A DNA stretch of 64,000 nucleotides, from NCBI GenBank assembly GCA_039621445.1, contig CP154954.1, positions 25,184,954 through 25,248,953 of the forward strand, given 5' to 3'. Position 1 is the first letter of the stretch. Each line of letters begins with the position of its first letter. Under the pieces are notes generated by a model. That model saw nothing but the letters and a program-made list of their open reading frames with translations. It searched no databases and had not been told where the DNA came from. Both the position numbers and the translations under genes were made by a program. Shown one piece after another: positions 45,600-57,129 of this stretch. This stretch comes from Euglena gracilis. Its lineage: Eukaryota; Euglenida; Euglenophyceae; Euglenales.

Positions 45600-47200
45600 C
45601 CATGGGGAACTAGCATGCATTTCAAATCCTCCAAAGCGACATGGGTCTTTCATTAAAATACCAAGTGTGCTTTAGAGAGGTTGTATTTATTTAGTGTATT
45701 TTAGCACAAAGTTTTTTCTCTTGCCAGGGAGTCCAAAATGAACTACAATCAAATTCATAAATTTTCATTTGAACAAGCATTATCGCATTAATTGAAACAT
45801 ATATTACAAAACGGATAAAGATTGTATAACTTGTAGAATCATTTTTTGGAGGAGTCATACACTGAGGTTTTTTTTTGAAGGGTTTCTTTTTTGAGTATTT
45901 TTCTTTGTTAAAAAACGCCAGGGGAGCAAATTATTTTTATCGTAGTCTTTAACTCCCCACACTAATGCCCCCACAGGCTCTCCAACCAAACAACGGATGA
46001 CAAACCCCTGGTGAAGAAAAACAAGGTCGGCCAGGGACGATTTCTTTGGCCGCAAAATACCCAAAGCTATTTTTTTTGCAATTTTTTACCTTACCGGTGA
46101 TTTTTAATAATTATCAATGAACGCCATTCTTCAAATAGTGTGCCAATTAGCCATTTGCCAATCAGCAATTTGGAGGTTTTTGGTCATTTGGGGTTTCACT
46201 TTCATCAGGGTTTGACACCCCACCACCTCACTAAGAAACTCACCATTTGAAAAACCCCCGGGGTTTGTAGGATGGGCCAAAGGATGCGATCGGGTCTGAT
46301 GGGTCAGCCAGGGGGGTTACAATTGGGGGGGGGTTTAAATGAAATCATTGTTGGTGAAAGTCCCACCAGGTTTTGCCTGACATGGGAAATGCCTTCCTTT
46401 GGTGGTGTGCTGTATGTCAAGGACCGTATACGGAGGTCCAACCCACCAACCCAACCAACCAGGCCAAACCCTGGAAGAGGAAGTGCTGGATGAGGGGCTT
46501 CCCTTTCCAAATTTCATTCTCCCCGTCAGCCACACATTGCACCTGCGCAGGACTCTGCACACCCACCCTCCTCTGCGACACGCCTTCCTCTGCCTTTGTC
46601 CCCTGTGGCGGTGACAGGCTGTCTTGCACTTGGGAGTCGCCCAAGTCCCGTCCTCTCATGTGACTGGCTTCGAGCCATTTCTCCCTATTCCCCTGCCAAT
46701 CATTTACCACAGACAGTGCCTTCCCCACCCTTCAAACACCTGCTGTGCGACAGTGGCGCAGTACTGGTCGTATATTGATTTCCTTGATGCTCAATTCGAC
46801 AGTGGGAAGTCAGAGGGATCGACATTAGCAAACCCAACCACACTATTGCTGAAGGTGTGAGGCAGAAAGGCCTTCAGCGTGGAAAAAAAAACCCATCCAT
46901 TCCACAGGAACCAGAAATTTTCTGCACCTTCGGCGCTGGGCGGCCATTTTTCTTTGGGCCGACCTGACATGAAAATTCCAGTCAGTCCCTCTGCCTGTGC
47001 ACCAAAATGCATCGAAACATCTGGCAGTGCACGCAACTCCGTTGGCATTGCAGGTTCCAGGGGGGAATCGATAACTGCAATTTGTCCACAATTTTGCGCA
47101 ATTCTCCGCAATTTTCCGCTATTTTTTTCCCCGCACAAAAGGGCGGAAGGAGTCAAGAAACAAGGAGGTGCAACGTAGCATTAACCTGCGGCTTATGACC
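45600..47200. other. AT-rich then mixed non-genic stretch
   Basis: No exon is convincing. There is a gcaccttcggcgctggg hairpin near 46925, and a caacccaaccaacc short repeat near 46440-46460. Confidence 0.4.
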
Positions 47201-47204
47201 AGGG

Positions 47205-47242
47205 GCTGGTCATTGATTGGACAAGGGGGGGGGGAGGTACCT
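47205..47242 (+). repeat. Solo terminus resembling the 62259-62858 element
   Basis: tggtcattgattggacaagg, a G run and aggta resemble the right end of that element (ggtcgttggacaagg, G12, agg, then ta). No left end was found nearby. Confidence 0.4.
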
Positions 47243-47319
47243 GTGGCTGGCCAAGCCGCTGCTGGACTCGTTTCCCCCACAAGGGGGCATCCATGCAAGG
47301 CCATTGGCACCGGCGACAA

Positions 47320-47646
47320 ATGGGGTATTCCGACGATCAGCTCTGTGACCTCATAACAGTTCGCCTCGGATCATTCCGAATCCCGAAGGTTAGGCTGGTT
47401 GGGCAGCCCAAGGCCCCACAGGACCCCCACAGCTATTGCCGCAGCCGGAGGGCCAATCATTTGGTGCCCCAAAGGGGGGGCCCTCCCAAACGTAGCCTCG
47501 GAAGAATCTGTTTTGCAAAGAAAGGATGCTCCCCGTCCCCCATCACTTTGGACCCATGGGCGACAGCAATTTGTCCCCCTCCCATGCATGCACAGGAAAG
47601 CTTGGTGGGGTTTACACCCCCTTTCTCACCACAGCCTTATGCATAA
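47320..47646 (+). CDS. Possible exon, unknown product
   Basis: From ATGGGGTATTCC the frame reads MGYSDDQLCDLITVRLGSFR and stays open for 108 codons. It is basic and Pro-rich, without a known domain. The first 50 residues look more protein-like than the rest. Confidence 0.25.
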   Translation: MGYSDDQLCDLITVRLGSFRIPKVRLVGQPKAPQDPHSYCRSRRANHLVPQRGGPPKRSLGRICFAKKGCSPSPITLDPWATAICPPPMHAQESLVGFTPPFSPQPYA

Positions 47647-48059
47647 TGAAGTCGATAACTCCTTCAGCCGACAGGTTCCAAAGGAATATTTTGCCCCAAA
47701 CCGGCGCCCCTGGAAGCGGGGAAAGGGGTCGGTCGACCCCGTCCACCAACGTTACGGAATTCACCGGCAGCCCTGCCCCTCCCCTGGGGTGAAAGGGTCC
47801 TCAGCTATTGCGCTGACCACTGACGACCAGTGACCCACGTCAGATGTCAGGCGTTTTTTTTTGACCCCCAGGGGGTCCAGCTCAGAGGCTGGATAATTTG
47901 GGTTGGCTGGAAAGAGGCTGCTGGTTGAACCCTCTCAGGGGTCCCAGGCTGGAGCTTGCCCAACCCGATGAAACTGCAAGAAATTCAAAAGAAAGCTGGC
48001 AATTACGCAGGAAAAAAAATCAATCTTTTTTACCCCAAATTTGTCTTGCCAGCCTATTT

Positions 48060-48640
48060 CCGATCCATTTTTGCCCATTCTTTAGCCCATTTTTGCCCAA
48101 AACCATGTTTTTTGACCTCCCGGACCCGGAAAAAGTGTTTTCAGGCCGAAAACGAGCGTTTTCCGACCCGCCAGCGCCCCGTTTTTGGGTTGAATAAGTC
48201 GAAAAAAATCGAATTTTTTTTGCCCGAAAGGAAGGTTTTTGGCCTCCCTGACCTGGAAAAAGTGTTTTTGAGCCGAAAATGAGCGTTCCCCCCCCCCGTT
48301 TTTGACCCGAAACCCATTGATTTTGGGTCAATTTGGGGTCAAAAAAAGTCGAAAAAAATCGAAAAATTTGTTTTTGCCCAAAAGCATGTTTTTTGGCGTC
48401 GCGGACCAGGAAAACCTGTTTTGGAGCCGAAAATGAGCGTTTTTCGCCCCCCCCCCCCCCGCCCCCCTTTTTGGGCCCAAAACCAATGGACTGTGGGTCA
48501 AAAAAGTCGAAAAAAAATAAGTTTTTTTTTTGCCCAAACCCATGCTTTTTGGCCTCCCGGACCCAGAAAAACTGTTTTTTGAGCCAAAAATGAGCGTTTT
48601 TCGACCCCCTGGCGACCCCCCTGGCCCTGGTTTATGCCAC
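48060..48640 (+). repeat. Minisatellite family M, about 4 units of 128-156 bp
   Basis: Units begin near 48093, 48221, 48377 and 48531 with gccca/gaa-c-catgttttttgg, then cctcccggacc-ggaaaa, tgttttgagccgaaaatgagc, a C run and gtcgaaaaaaatcg. A single unit plus the same tail (gagctcagtactattcaaaacctgg) lies at 52905-53120. Confidence 0.85.
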
Positions 48641-48770
48641 AAAACCCTTGCATTTCAGTCAAAAGAGCTCCATGGAGTGGGCCGGTTTATATGGGGGGTT
48701 CAATGAAGGGGTGGGGGCGCGCTTATTAAGAGCTCAGTACTATTCAAAACCTGGTTAACGCCTACTGCAT
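48641..48770 (+). repeat. Tail shared with 53041-53120
   Basis: gggccggtttata-tgggg, attaagagctcagtactattc and aaaacctgg also follow the family M unit at 53 kb. Confidence 0.75.
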
Positions 48771-48771
48771 A

Positions 48772-48960
48772 TTTTTCACCAATTTCGGCAAAACGGGAAT
48801 TCTGGTCGGGGAATTTTTTTTGAAAAGGGAACCCAAAATAAGTGATTTTTTGATGGAAAACCACGTTGTTTCACAAAAAAACCTCAAAAAATTCAGGTTC
48901 ATAAATTGGTAGTTTTTAGAAGGAGGGTCAAAAAACCGGACCAGAATTTGGCACTGAGCT
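48772..48960 (-). repeat. Dispersed repeat family A, copy 3 (inverted, partial)
   Basis: The complement contains gtggttttccatcaaaaaat, gggttccc-ttttcaaaa and cgttttgccgaaattgg, which match 20290-20395 and 37250-37355. Confidence 0.7.
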
Positions 48961-49289
48961 GGTGCTGAGCTCTTCATGGGACTTGCATGCAACAAAAAGC
49001 CGAAAAGACCTAACATTGCAAATTTCGTGTCATTTGTAAATTATAAATTACGCGAAATTACAGTCTTGCAATTTACAGTTGATTTTCAGTGATTTTACGG
49101 TAATTTCTGAAACGTTAATGAAACCCACCCATCCACCCACCCACCAGGCCTTCCCATTCTGCCCTGCCCCTCCCCCTGGGGGCGTTTAAGAAAAAATTTG
49201 CTCGGAACCATTGACGGCATTGGTTGGTGACATTGCGGCTGGGCCCAGCCCCCCCCCCCCCAGCGTGCCTGCGCGACCCCTCCCTTCAG

Positions 49290-52200
49290 TGGCATCCGAT
49301 GGGCTGCGCCGCCTCGTGCCCCAGCGCCGATGCCTGTGCGGCGGCCCCCCCTGCCCCCCCGGGCGCCAAGTTGGGAGGCCCCAAGCGGGTCGGCCCCCCG
49401 GCCAAGCGGAGCGACGAGGGAAGCGCCCAGAGCCCGGGGAACAGCGCCTTGAGGGAGCTGGTGCGGGCGTGGGGTGGCCGCTGGGAGACACACAGGCCGT
49501 GCTTGGGGCCGGGGTTTGGTCTCGTTGGGGGGACGGCGGCCAGTCTCACCCGCCCCGGGGGGTCCTCCGCCCGCCTCGGCCCCGGTCCCTGGCCACAGCG
49601 CCGGGGCCCTCGCTCTGTGCTGGCCGCGGTGCGCCGCCGCCCGGCCGCCGCCGGCGATGCGACACCGCAGCCCCTCGTTCGACCGGCTGGAGCAGGTGGA
49701 CCCGGAGCCCTCTCCCAGCCAGGCCTCGGGTGGCCAGCGGGCAAAAGGTCCGTTCGTCTCCAACAGAGTTTGTCTCAGCCACCTATGACCCCCCCAGGGT
49801 GTTAACCGAGTGATGGTTTTTTGGGTTAGACCACCAGGCGAGGCACCAGTACAGCTGAGACGGGACCTCCTTTTTTTTCGCGGCAGGAGGTCGATTGGGT
49901 CGTACGGGGCGGACGTAAAGTTGAGGCAGCCCTGCGCCTCTGACCCCTCCCCCAGGGCTGTGCGGTAAGGACTGGTGGGGGGTCAACCCGGGAGGGGTGG
50001 TCGACCCCCCCCACCAATAGGGTTTGCGGGGATTCCCGTACGGCCCTGTTCAGGGGGAGGTCCAGCAGTGAAATGATCTGGGGGTCCTGGAACCCAAAAA
50101 AGATTTCCGGCATTTCCCACCAGGGAAGATGGAAAATATTTGGAATATCTTTCAGCCCAATTTTTTCAAAAAAAGTGTGTGAAATCGCGATTTCGGGCTT
50201 TTTTTTCAGTCCCGCAATTTTTTTTATCTGTCGCTTTGTGTTGGAATTTGCTGTTGTTTTATAGAGGGGATGGGGGGTTCCAGACCACCCCAGCGTTTCT
50301 CAAATGGATGCCTGCCCCATGACTTTTATGAGAGGAAGCATATTGTTCAAAATTACTCGAAATGCTTTTCCACTTCTGGGGGGTGCCCCCAGCCACAAGT
50401 TTGCTGCGGTCCCAGCCACAACCTATGTGGGAGAACCCAGGCTTATGGGCCTACAAAGACGCAAAAAATGAACATCGTCCAAATAGAACCCACTTCGAGG
50501 GAGGGCAGAAATGAACAGGTCATCATTGCAGGGACTCATGCCGATGTGGCGTTTTTTCTTTTACCTTCTGTGGATTTTGAAATTCAATTGTGAAAATGTG
50601 GTTTTCCATTGAAAATTCTTGATCCAGGCGTTTTGGATGTTTTTTTGTTGTTTTATTGTATTTTGTCTTTTTTTTGATTATTATTTTCAAGGATCGTTCT
50701 TGCGAGAGTACTTTTGGTACACGTGTGCGCATAAGGAGCCCGTGGGGGGCCCCTCCTTCTCGCCTGCCCCATCCACCTCGGCCCGTTGTTTGCAGAGGAG
50801 ATGGTCCATTCTCTGGCGGCCCAGAGGAACCCTCCTCCAAAGGAGCGGCGGAACGCCGTCATCTTTGTCCTCCCAGCTGAGCCCGGGCTTCCCCGCCCCA
50901 AGGGGTTCCACGACCTGCCGTTCGCTTTTGCCAAGGTTGCTGCTGTGGTCTCTGCCGCCGGAACGTGGCTTTGCATGTCGGCTTTTTTTTTGCGTTGTTT
51001 ATATTCTTTACATTGTTTATATTTTTTTTGGAAAGCCTGGCTGCGATATTTGAAGGCATGTCAGAGTACAGACAAAATGAACATTGAGAACGCAACGTTG
51101 TGTTTTCGTTTTTCTCTGTACAGCACTCCTGGTCATTAAATGATCAGATTTGTTCTAAAACAGCATTGGGAAATAAAATGGAAGAATGTTGTGTTGTTGA
51201 GTTTTTAAAAGTGGCTGAAAGAGGAGGGGAGTGTGGACGTTTTTTTTTGTAATGTGTATTCCTACATAATTTGATTTTTTTAATTTTCATAATGAATGTA
51301 AAAATTTGCGGCTGTTTTGCATTTTCTCCTCCCAATCGAACAGTTTTTTTTAATAATATTTTTTTTTGGAAAATGCACACAAGGTTTGCCCTCCTGCTAA
51401 GGGATCCCAAGGGATTCCCAGACAATTTGAAGCTGAAATTTCCACTTTTTTGCATTTTTTCCCCATTATTTTTGTTGCTTGATGAAGCTCTTTTGTTATT
51501 TTTTGAAATGAAATGTGAATGATTATTCAAAACATTGTTGCACAATGAAAATAATTTCTCCAGCAGAAGTGGAAAAAAAGGAGATGTTTATGGTGCGGGG
51601 AGGTCGTAACAGAACTAGCATGAGGTTTGCATTGTTTGCATTTTTCCCATTTGTTTTCCTTCTTTGACCACTGCATACCTTGTTGCACCCCCCCACTAAC
51701 AGCAGTCAAAATCATAGAATAAAAAGCAGGAATTTTTTTTTTCGCTTTGCTCCCACAAAAATGTCTCTTTTCTGCACACTGCATATGCTTCCTTTTCTGG
51801 ATACAGACCCAGGGCTGCAACACTGTGTCTGGGCTGTGCTGGGAAAGGACGGTGCCGGGATGCCCCAGCAGAGGCCACCCCCCTCTGCTGCGGCGCACGT
51901 CCCTGAGAAGTGGGCCGAACCCCGATCGCTGTCCCGCGCTAGCCGCATCATTCCGGTTCATGCCATTGCCACAACGTTGTTTGTGCCAAATTCTCCTTCC
52001 CAAGGCCAAATCATGCCATGGAATCCCAAATCCAAGATATTAAGGAAAAGTTTTGTACAGAGGGAGAAAGGTCCAGACCATCCCGGTCCACCCCGGAACC
52101 CAAGAAGTTTTGTGCACAGGAGAAGGGGGGTCCAGAATCCCCCCCCCCCGCTCATTTAGTGCCCTGCCCAAAGGTGCCCATGACCGACCGGCTGTCTCTT

Positions 52201-52523
52201 CTGGACGTCGCCCACTTGGGGGTGGTCAGCGACGGCCTGCCCCATCCCAGCCTTCCCACCGCGACCTTCCCGTGCGGCCCCCGACCGCGGAGCGCCGCCT
52301 CCGCCACCAACCTGTCTGGTCTGGATCTGAGTGCGCCTCCGCCGCCGGCCGGCTCGATGGCCCGGGCGGTGGCTCCCGACCCCTCGCTGAGGGGGACTCT
52401 GCCTTGCCGCCTCCAGGCCCAGCACCCCCCCTCGCCAAATCCCCACCGTTGCGGTCAGTCTTTCCGAACATCGAAGAGAGCGGGGCTAGTGATCAAGGCA
52501 ACCACAACCAAGCTTCTTTATAA
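49290..52523 (+). CDS. MGC-family gene, paralogue 2: predicted acylated, disordered protein (5 exons)
   Basis: Model: exons 49290-49468 (ATG at 49299), 49599-49747, 50796-50935, 51869-51975 and 52160-52523 (TAA). This gives 309 codons plus stop with intron phases 2, 1, 0, 2 and canonical GT...AG borders (acceptors cccttcag, ggccacag, gtttgcag, gccccag, catttag). The protein starts MGCAASC, a probable N-myristoyl/palmitoyl anchor. Exon 2 carries [20 protein letters not shown], exon 3 KERRNAVIFVLPAEPGLPRP, exon 4 PEKWAEPRSLSRASR, and exon 5 LPKGAHDRPAV followed by Pro/Arg/Ser-rich sequence ending VFPNIEESGASDQGNHNQAS. Most of it looks disordered. There is no catalytic motif, so a tethered adaptor role is inference. 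GC3 is high. Introns are 130, 1048, 933 and 184 bases. The alternative exon 1 donor is the gtgctt in aggccgtgctt. Confidence 0.62.
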
Positions 52524-52904
52524 GGAAGACCGCACTCTTGCCAGCTTCTTTTTTTTTTTTTGACTCGGAAGCTTCCGAATCACCCTGGGTTGACCCCCAA
52601 CTCCCCGCCAGGCCCGAGTTATTCACGCGCAAAGGAAAGTTCCTTTCCAAACTGGGAAGGATCGCCCGTCCCCCCCCCCCCTAGATGATCCCCCCCTTTG
52701 GACTCACTCTGCCATTTCGGGCCCCAAAATCGATATTTTCAAAATATCTTGCAAATGATGGAAAATCAAAGGAAATGTCCAGAGACCTAATTTGAAGCCC
52801 TTGGAATGCCCCATCTACTGGTATTTTGATTTCCCCGCAACTCTCCGCCTGGCCCGAGATACGGCTGTTTTTTGGCCAATTTGGGACGCTTTGTACACTT
52901 TTTC

Positions 52905-53120
52905 CACTGTCAGGCTCGTTTTCAGACCAAAAAAGTCGGAAAAAAAATTGGCCCAAAACCATGTTTTTTGGCCTCCCGGACCCGGAAAAAGTTTCCTTGA
53001 GCCGAAAACGAGCTTTTTTCGGCCCCTTGTCACCCTCACATTTTAATTGAAAAACGTCAATTCAGGGAGCCGGTTTATACAGGGCATCATATTAAGAGCT
53101 CAGCACTATTCAAAACCTGG
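52905..53120 (+). repeat. Family M unit plus tail, second locus
   Basis: Contains ggcccaaaaccatgtttttt, ggcctcccggacccggaaaa, gagccgaaaacgagc, and then the gagctcagcactattcaaaa tail. It runs straight into family L copy 2. Confidence 0.8.
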
Positions 53121-53350
53121 TGGGGTCTGGCTGAGCCCCCACCCCGGGGCGGGGGTATCCCCCGGGGGGAGGATATATTTTTCGGCGCCGAAGGCGCCGA
53201 ATTTTTTTTATAAATGTGCTATTTCTAGCATCATTCGCGATTTCTGGCCATTTTCGGGGAAAAGTGGGTGGGTCCCCCGGACCGCCCTGTGGATTGGTGG
53301 GTGGGTGGGGAGGGGACCCTCCGGTCTTTAAAAAAAAAAACGCCTGGGTG
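53115..53350 (+). repeat. Dispersed repeat family L, copy 2
   Basis: Same block order as 38320-38590, here with a perfect ttcggcgccgaaggcgccgaa hairpin at 53179-53199. Confidence 0.8.
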
Positions 53351-53925
53351 GGAGTGGGTTGGGAGCCTGCCCCTCCCAGTGGATGGGCGTTGTGCAGAGG
53401 AGTTGGGTGGAAAAATTCTGATGCGCTGCAAATCTGTAAATTTTGTAAAAGAAGGGAATAATGGCGAAATTGATGTGAAATTGGGTTTCTATTTATCCCG
53501 AGACCAGAAGTTTGGTTCGAGGGCATTTTGGCTATCCAAAATAGCCGTCCAGGCAGGATAATTGGCAAAATTCGTCAAAATGGCATCTTTCATCTTTCAC
53601 AAGTTTTGATTGAAAAAGAAAATGCAAAAATAGCACAAGTTAATGCCGCTCATCTTTCATTTTGCTCCACCAGAGTTGGGGTATAAGAGATATCGTCTCT
53701 GGTTCGTCGACTCCGAGACGGGTTACAAGTGGGAGGCCCCCCATCCACCCAGTTGGGGGTGGTCGACCCACCCACCCACCCACAAAATTGAACAGGCATA
53801 AACGCCATAAAAACAAGGCCGGATTGGGCCTCGATACAGCCCCCCCCCCCCAACTCTTGAACATGCCCAGGAGAGGGGTTCATACGAGGTTAAACTGTTC
53901 AATGAATGTGTGCTTGAGGGCTTGA

Positions 53926-54134
53926 ATGTCTGGCCAGACAGTCATATCTCTTTCCCGGGATTGCCTTGACCTGAGTTTGAACAGGAGCCTCGGGAGGAAA
54001 TTTGATCGACACGCTCGCAAACAAGAGGAGGAAAAAGCCATTAAAGCCCAAAAATGGAGGATTGCCGGCTGAGGGGCAATTTTAATATCACATGAACAGG
54101 AAGGTCCATCCAAACATGGAAACATCATCAGAAA
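53926..54134 (+). pseudogene. Basic helical ORF interrupted by an in-frame TGA
   Basis: ATG at 53926 reads MSGQTVISLSRDCLDLSLNR through ARKQEEEKAIKAQKWRIAG to TGA (54070-54072). The same frame continues in protein-like sequence ILISHEQEGPSKHGNIIRKS up to a donor (gtatttcctg) whose intron ends tttttccag near 54179. The exon therefore seems to read through a stop, which suggests a nonsense lesion. The short length and charged composition do not identify a family. A larger minus-strand ORF across the same bases (53880-54347) lacks such composition. Confidence 0.35.
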
Positions 54135-54199
54135 ATCTGGTATTTCCTGTGATTTTTGCCTCCTGTGGTGTTTTTCCAGGTTGTAAACAAGAGTGCACC

Positions 54200-57070
54200 A
54201 CGGGGTCACCGGCCCATGCGTGTCCGGCGTAGGCCTCCCCGACCACCCAGGCAAATTTCCAAAAGAATGACCGTTTTCTGAGTGAGCTCGGGCCCAAATC
54301 CCTGCCCTCTGAGGGGGGTCAAACAAGCTGCCCCCGCACGTGCCCAAAAAGCCACAAATGCGCTTTTGACCCTGGGGGACCTCCGCCCACCCAGCACAGG
54401 AAGGTCGCGAAGAAATGCCTACCAGTTCTTTGGGTTAGATACACCTCCCCCTCCCCAATTACCCCATAAAATCCCACCTTCGGCCGGCCAAGCAAACCAG
54501 ATTGTATTAACGCCGGGGGTTTTAAGTGGTTTGGAGGTCCGACAAGGACAAAAAATGATTGGCTAGCAAGGGTGCTGGGATCATAGAATTCAGATCTCCT
54601 CGGTAAGTGTGCGTGCCCCACCTCCAGTGTTCACATCCTGCAGCTTGGGGCGCAAACACGTATTTTTGTAGATTTTTTTTGTTTGTTTTTTTCCCTATTT
54701 TTTTGCAAAATTTTCATTTCCCCCTTTTTTTCCCCTCTGTTTTTCTGTGGTCTTTTCCAGTTATTTTTCAATTTCTGCTGGATAATCTTTTGACTTCGAA
54801 AACCGCCCCAGTTTCCCCTGGGACCAAAAGTTTCTCAATTTTTTTGTCATTTTGCATTTTTTTGGTCAACAAATTGCATTTTTATGTAAAACAAAAATTT
54901 CTCCCTGGCAGAGGTGAATTTTTTCTGAGTCCTGTTCAGGAGATATTCCCGGGGCAGGCCCTGAGGGATTTTCATGCAACTTGCATTTTATTTGTATTTA
55001 TTATTCATTTGCTTTTATTTGTTGTTTTATTATTATTATTATTTATTCACATTTGTTTATATTTTATCATTACTTTTATTATTGCCTTTTTTGTGTCTCG
55101 GTTTTCGAGGGCACATGCTGCGTCCCCGCCCCCGCTTCTTGCCTTCAATTTCCTTCTCCCCCCCCCCCCCCCCTCACATCTGCCTCTGCTTTTCATGTGA
55201 GGAGTGATTTGTGTCCGACCCCCTCCCCACCCCAGGGTTGTACAGGAGGTCGACCGCGCCCCCCCCCCCCATCCCGGTGGGCAGGTGGGAGTCTCCCCCA
55301 CCAGGCCTTCCTGTACAGCCGTGCCCCACCCTGCCCACCAACTGACGCCTTTCCATCGGGACGTTGACTGCCAACAGCCATCCCGTCCGGTGGTGTGCCG
55401 CGGTGGGACGGAACGGGAAGTATTCCCAATCCAATACTCTCCTCATTCCGCATTGGATCGTTTGCTTTTGCATTTCTCTGAGCACAAAAAGGAGAGTCCC
55501 CCCCCCCCCAAAGAAGCCCAATTTTCACACAGTCCCATCCCTGCAAGGGTGGGGTGGTGTTGAGCATCCTTGAAAGATAAGCAAATGCCGGGCAATAGAA
55601 ATCTTGTTTCTTCCCCTTCAGCTTCCACCATTTTCAGTATTTTCTGTAAAGCTCGCTCGGGTTTTTAACGTGTGATTTAAAATTTGATTTAAAATTTGAT
55701 TTGTGATTTTGATTTAAACTAGTGCGTTCATTTTTACTGGCCATCATCTGCTGCAGGCAATCTTGACCCTCATTGTTCCGTCTGGAACACTGGGTTGGAC
55801 TTCAGGCAGAGCGACACATTTTGTCCGTCGTCTTCAATTCTTCGCCCTGCCTCTCACCACATCAGCACCCCCCCGCAACCGATGGGTTGCCAGCCACCCC
55901 AAACATTTTTTTATCTACACGCTGACACAAACATGCATGTGCATGTGCACGTGCATTTCCTCAGCCTAGGTCTATACCACTCCTCGCAGCCGTGGTTGCT
56001 GCCCCCCACACGACGTCCCGTCCTTGGTCTGGGGCAGGGGCCTGCACCCGTATATGGGTGATGTGCTTGTCCCTCATATTCATTCACTAATGCCCCATGC
56101 TGTGGTGTGTCCTCACATGCCCAACTTTCACTAGGTTGGGGGGGGCAAACACATTCAAGCACATTTATTTTTTTGATTTTGACAAGATTTGTTTTCTGCT
56201 CGTGTGCGTATGTGTGGGTGGGTGTCTTCCTGGCGGTTTTATTATTTTTTGCAGGAAATTTTTTCGACATTTTAAAAAATTCACACGTTGGGCCCGTTTT
56301 TTTTTCCGTGAGACCAATTTTCTGCATATTTTGAACAAAAAGTGCATTTTTTTAAAAAAGATAAGTGCATTTTTCCGAATCAGCATCTTCCCAAAGCCTA
56401 TTCAAATGTAGACAACAAAATGCAGTGGCACATTATGTTTATGCAACCATATGGACAATGTTGCATATGGTTCTTTCTGCAGCAGAGAGCCGGGAGCTTC
56501 TGGAGGAAACCACATGTAACTAGCGTTTTTTTTTTGCGTCTTTTTGCGTCGCATTTTTCATTCTTGTGATCCCCCCCTGCCCAGGGAACCTCTGGGAAAC
56601 CAGTCCTTACTCGGAATGGCATCAGTGGAGCCACTGGATTGCCACGTGTCGCGTGTGTGACGGTGCACATGATCACCAGCATTCATCATTGGGAAATTGC
56701 ATCATTGGGAAAAGTCATGCATCATTGGGAAGTTGATTCCCAATGATTCCAAGGAAGGCGCTTGTGCAGTGCAAAACTGTGTAGTGAAGGGTTGGCTGAT
56801 TTTGCGATTCATGATGGCGCAAAGGGAGAGAGCGCCACAGGGAGGGGAGGGCTGTGCGCCCAAAACAACGTGTGTGTGTGCACAATCCACCAGGCTATTG
56901 CTTAAGGGTTCGCAGCACCCCCCCGGCGGGGGGCCTGGACTGCAGCTAGTCCACATTTGGCCAATGGAAATCCTTGTCGACCCTCTCCCCGGTCAACATG
57001 CAGCATATGGGATGAAATATTTTTTTTCCCCAGACCCCCCTGGAGGGTTTCGCCAGTGTCTAGCAAAATA
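54200..57070. other. Non-genic stretch, T-rich then C/G-run rich
   Basis: 54660-55090 is T-rich with a (ttatta)-like segment at 55020-55090. 55220-55330 has the gtcgacc, C-run and caggccttcctgtacagcc motif related to family A ends. No exon is supported. Confidence 0.45.
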
Positions 57071-57129
57071 GCAGCCAGTGCACCCCCCGGGGGGCTTAAG
57101 CAATGGCCTGCAAGCCACTGACACCCTCA

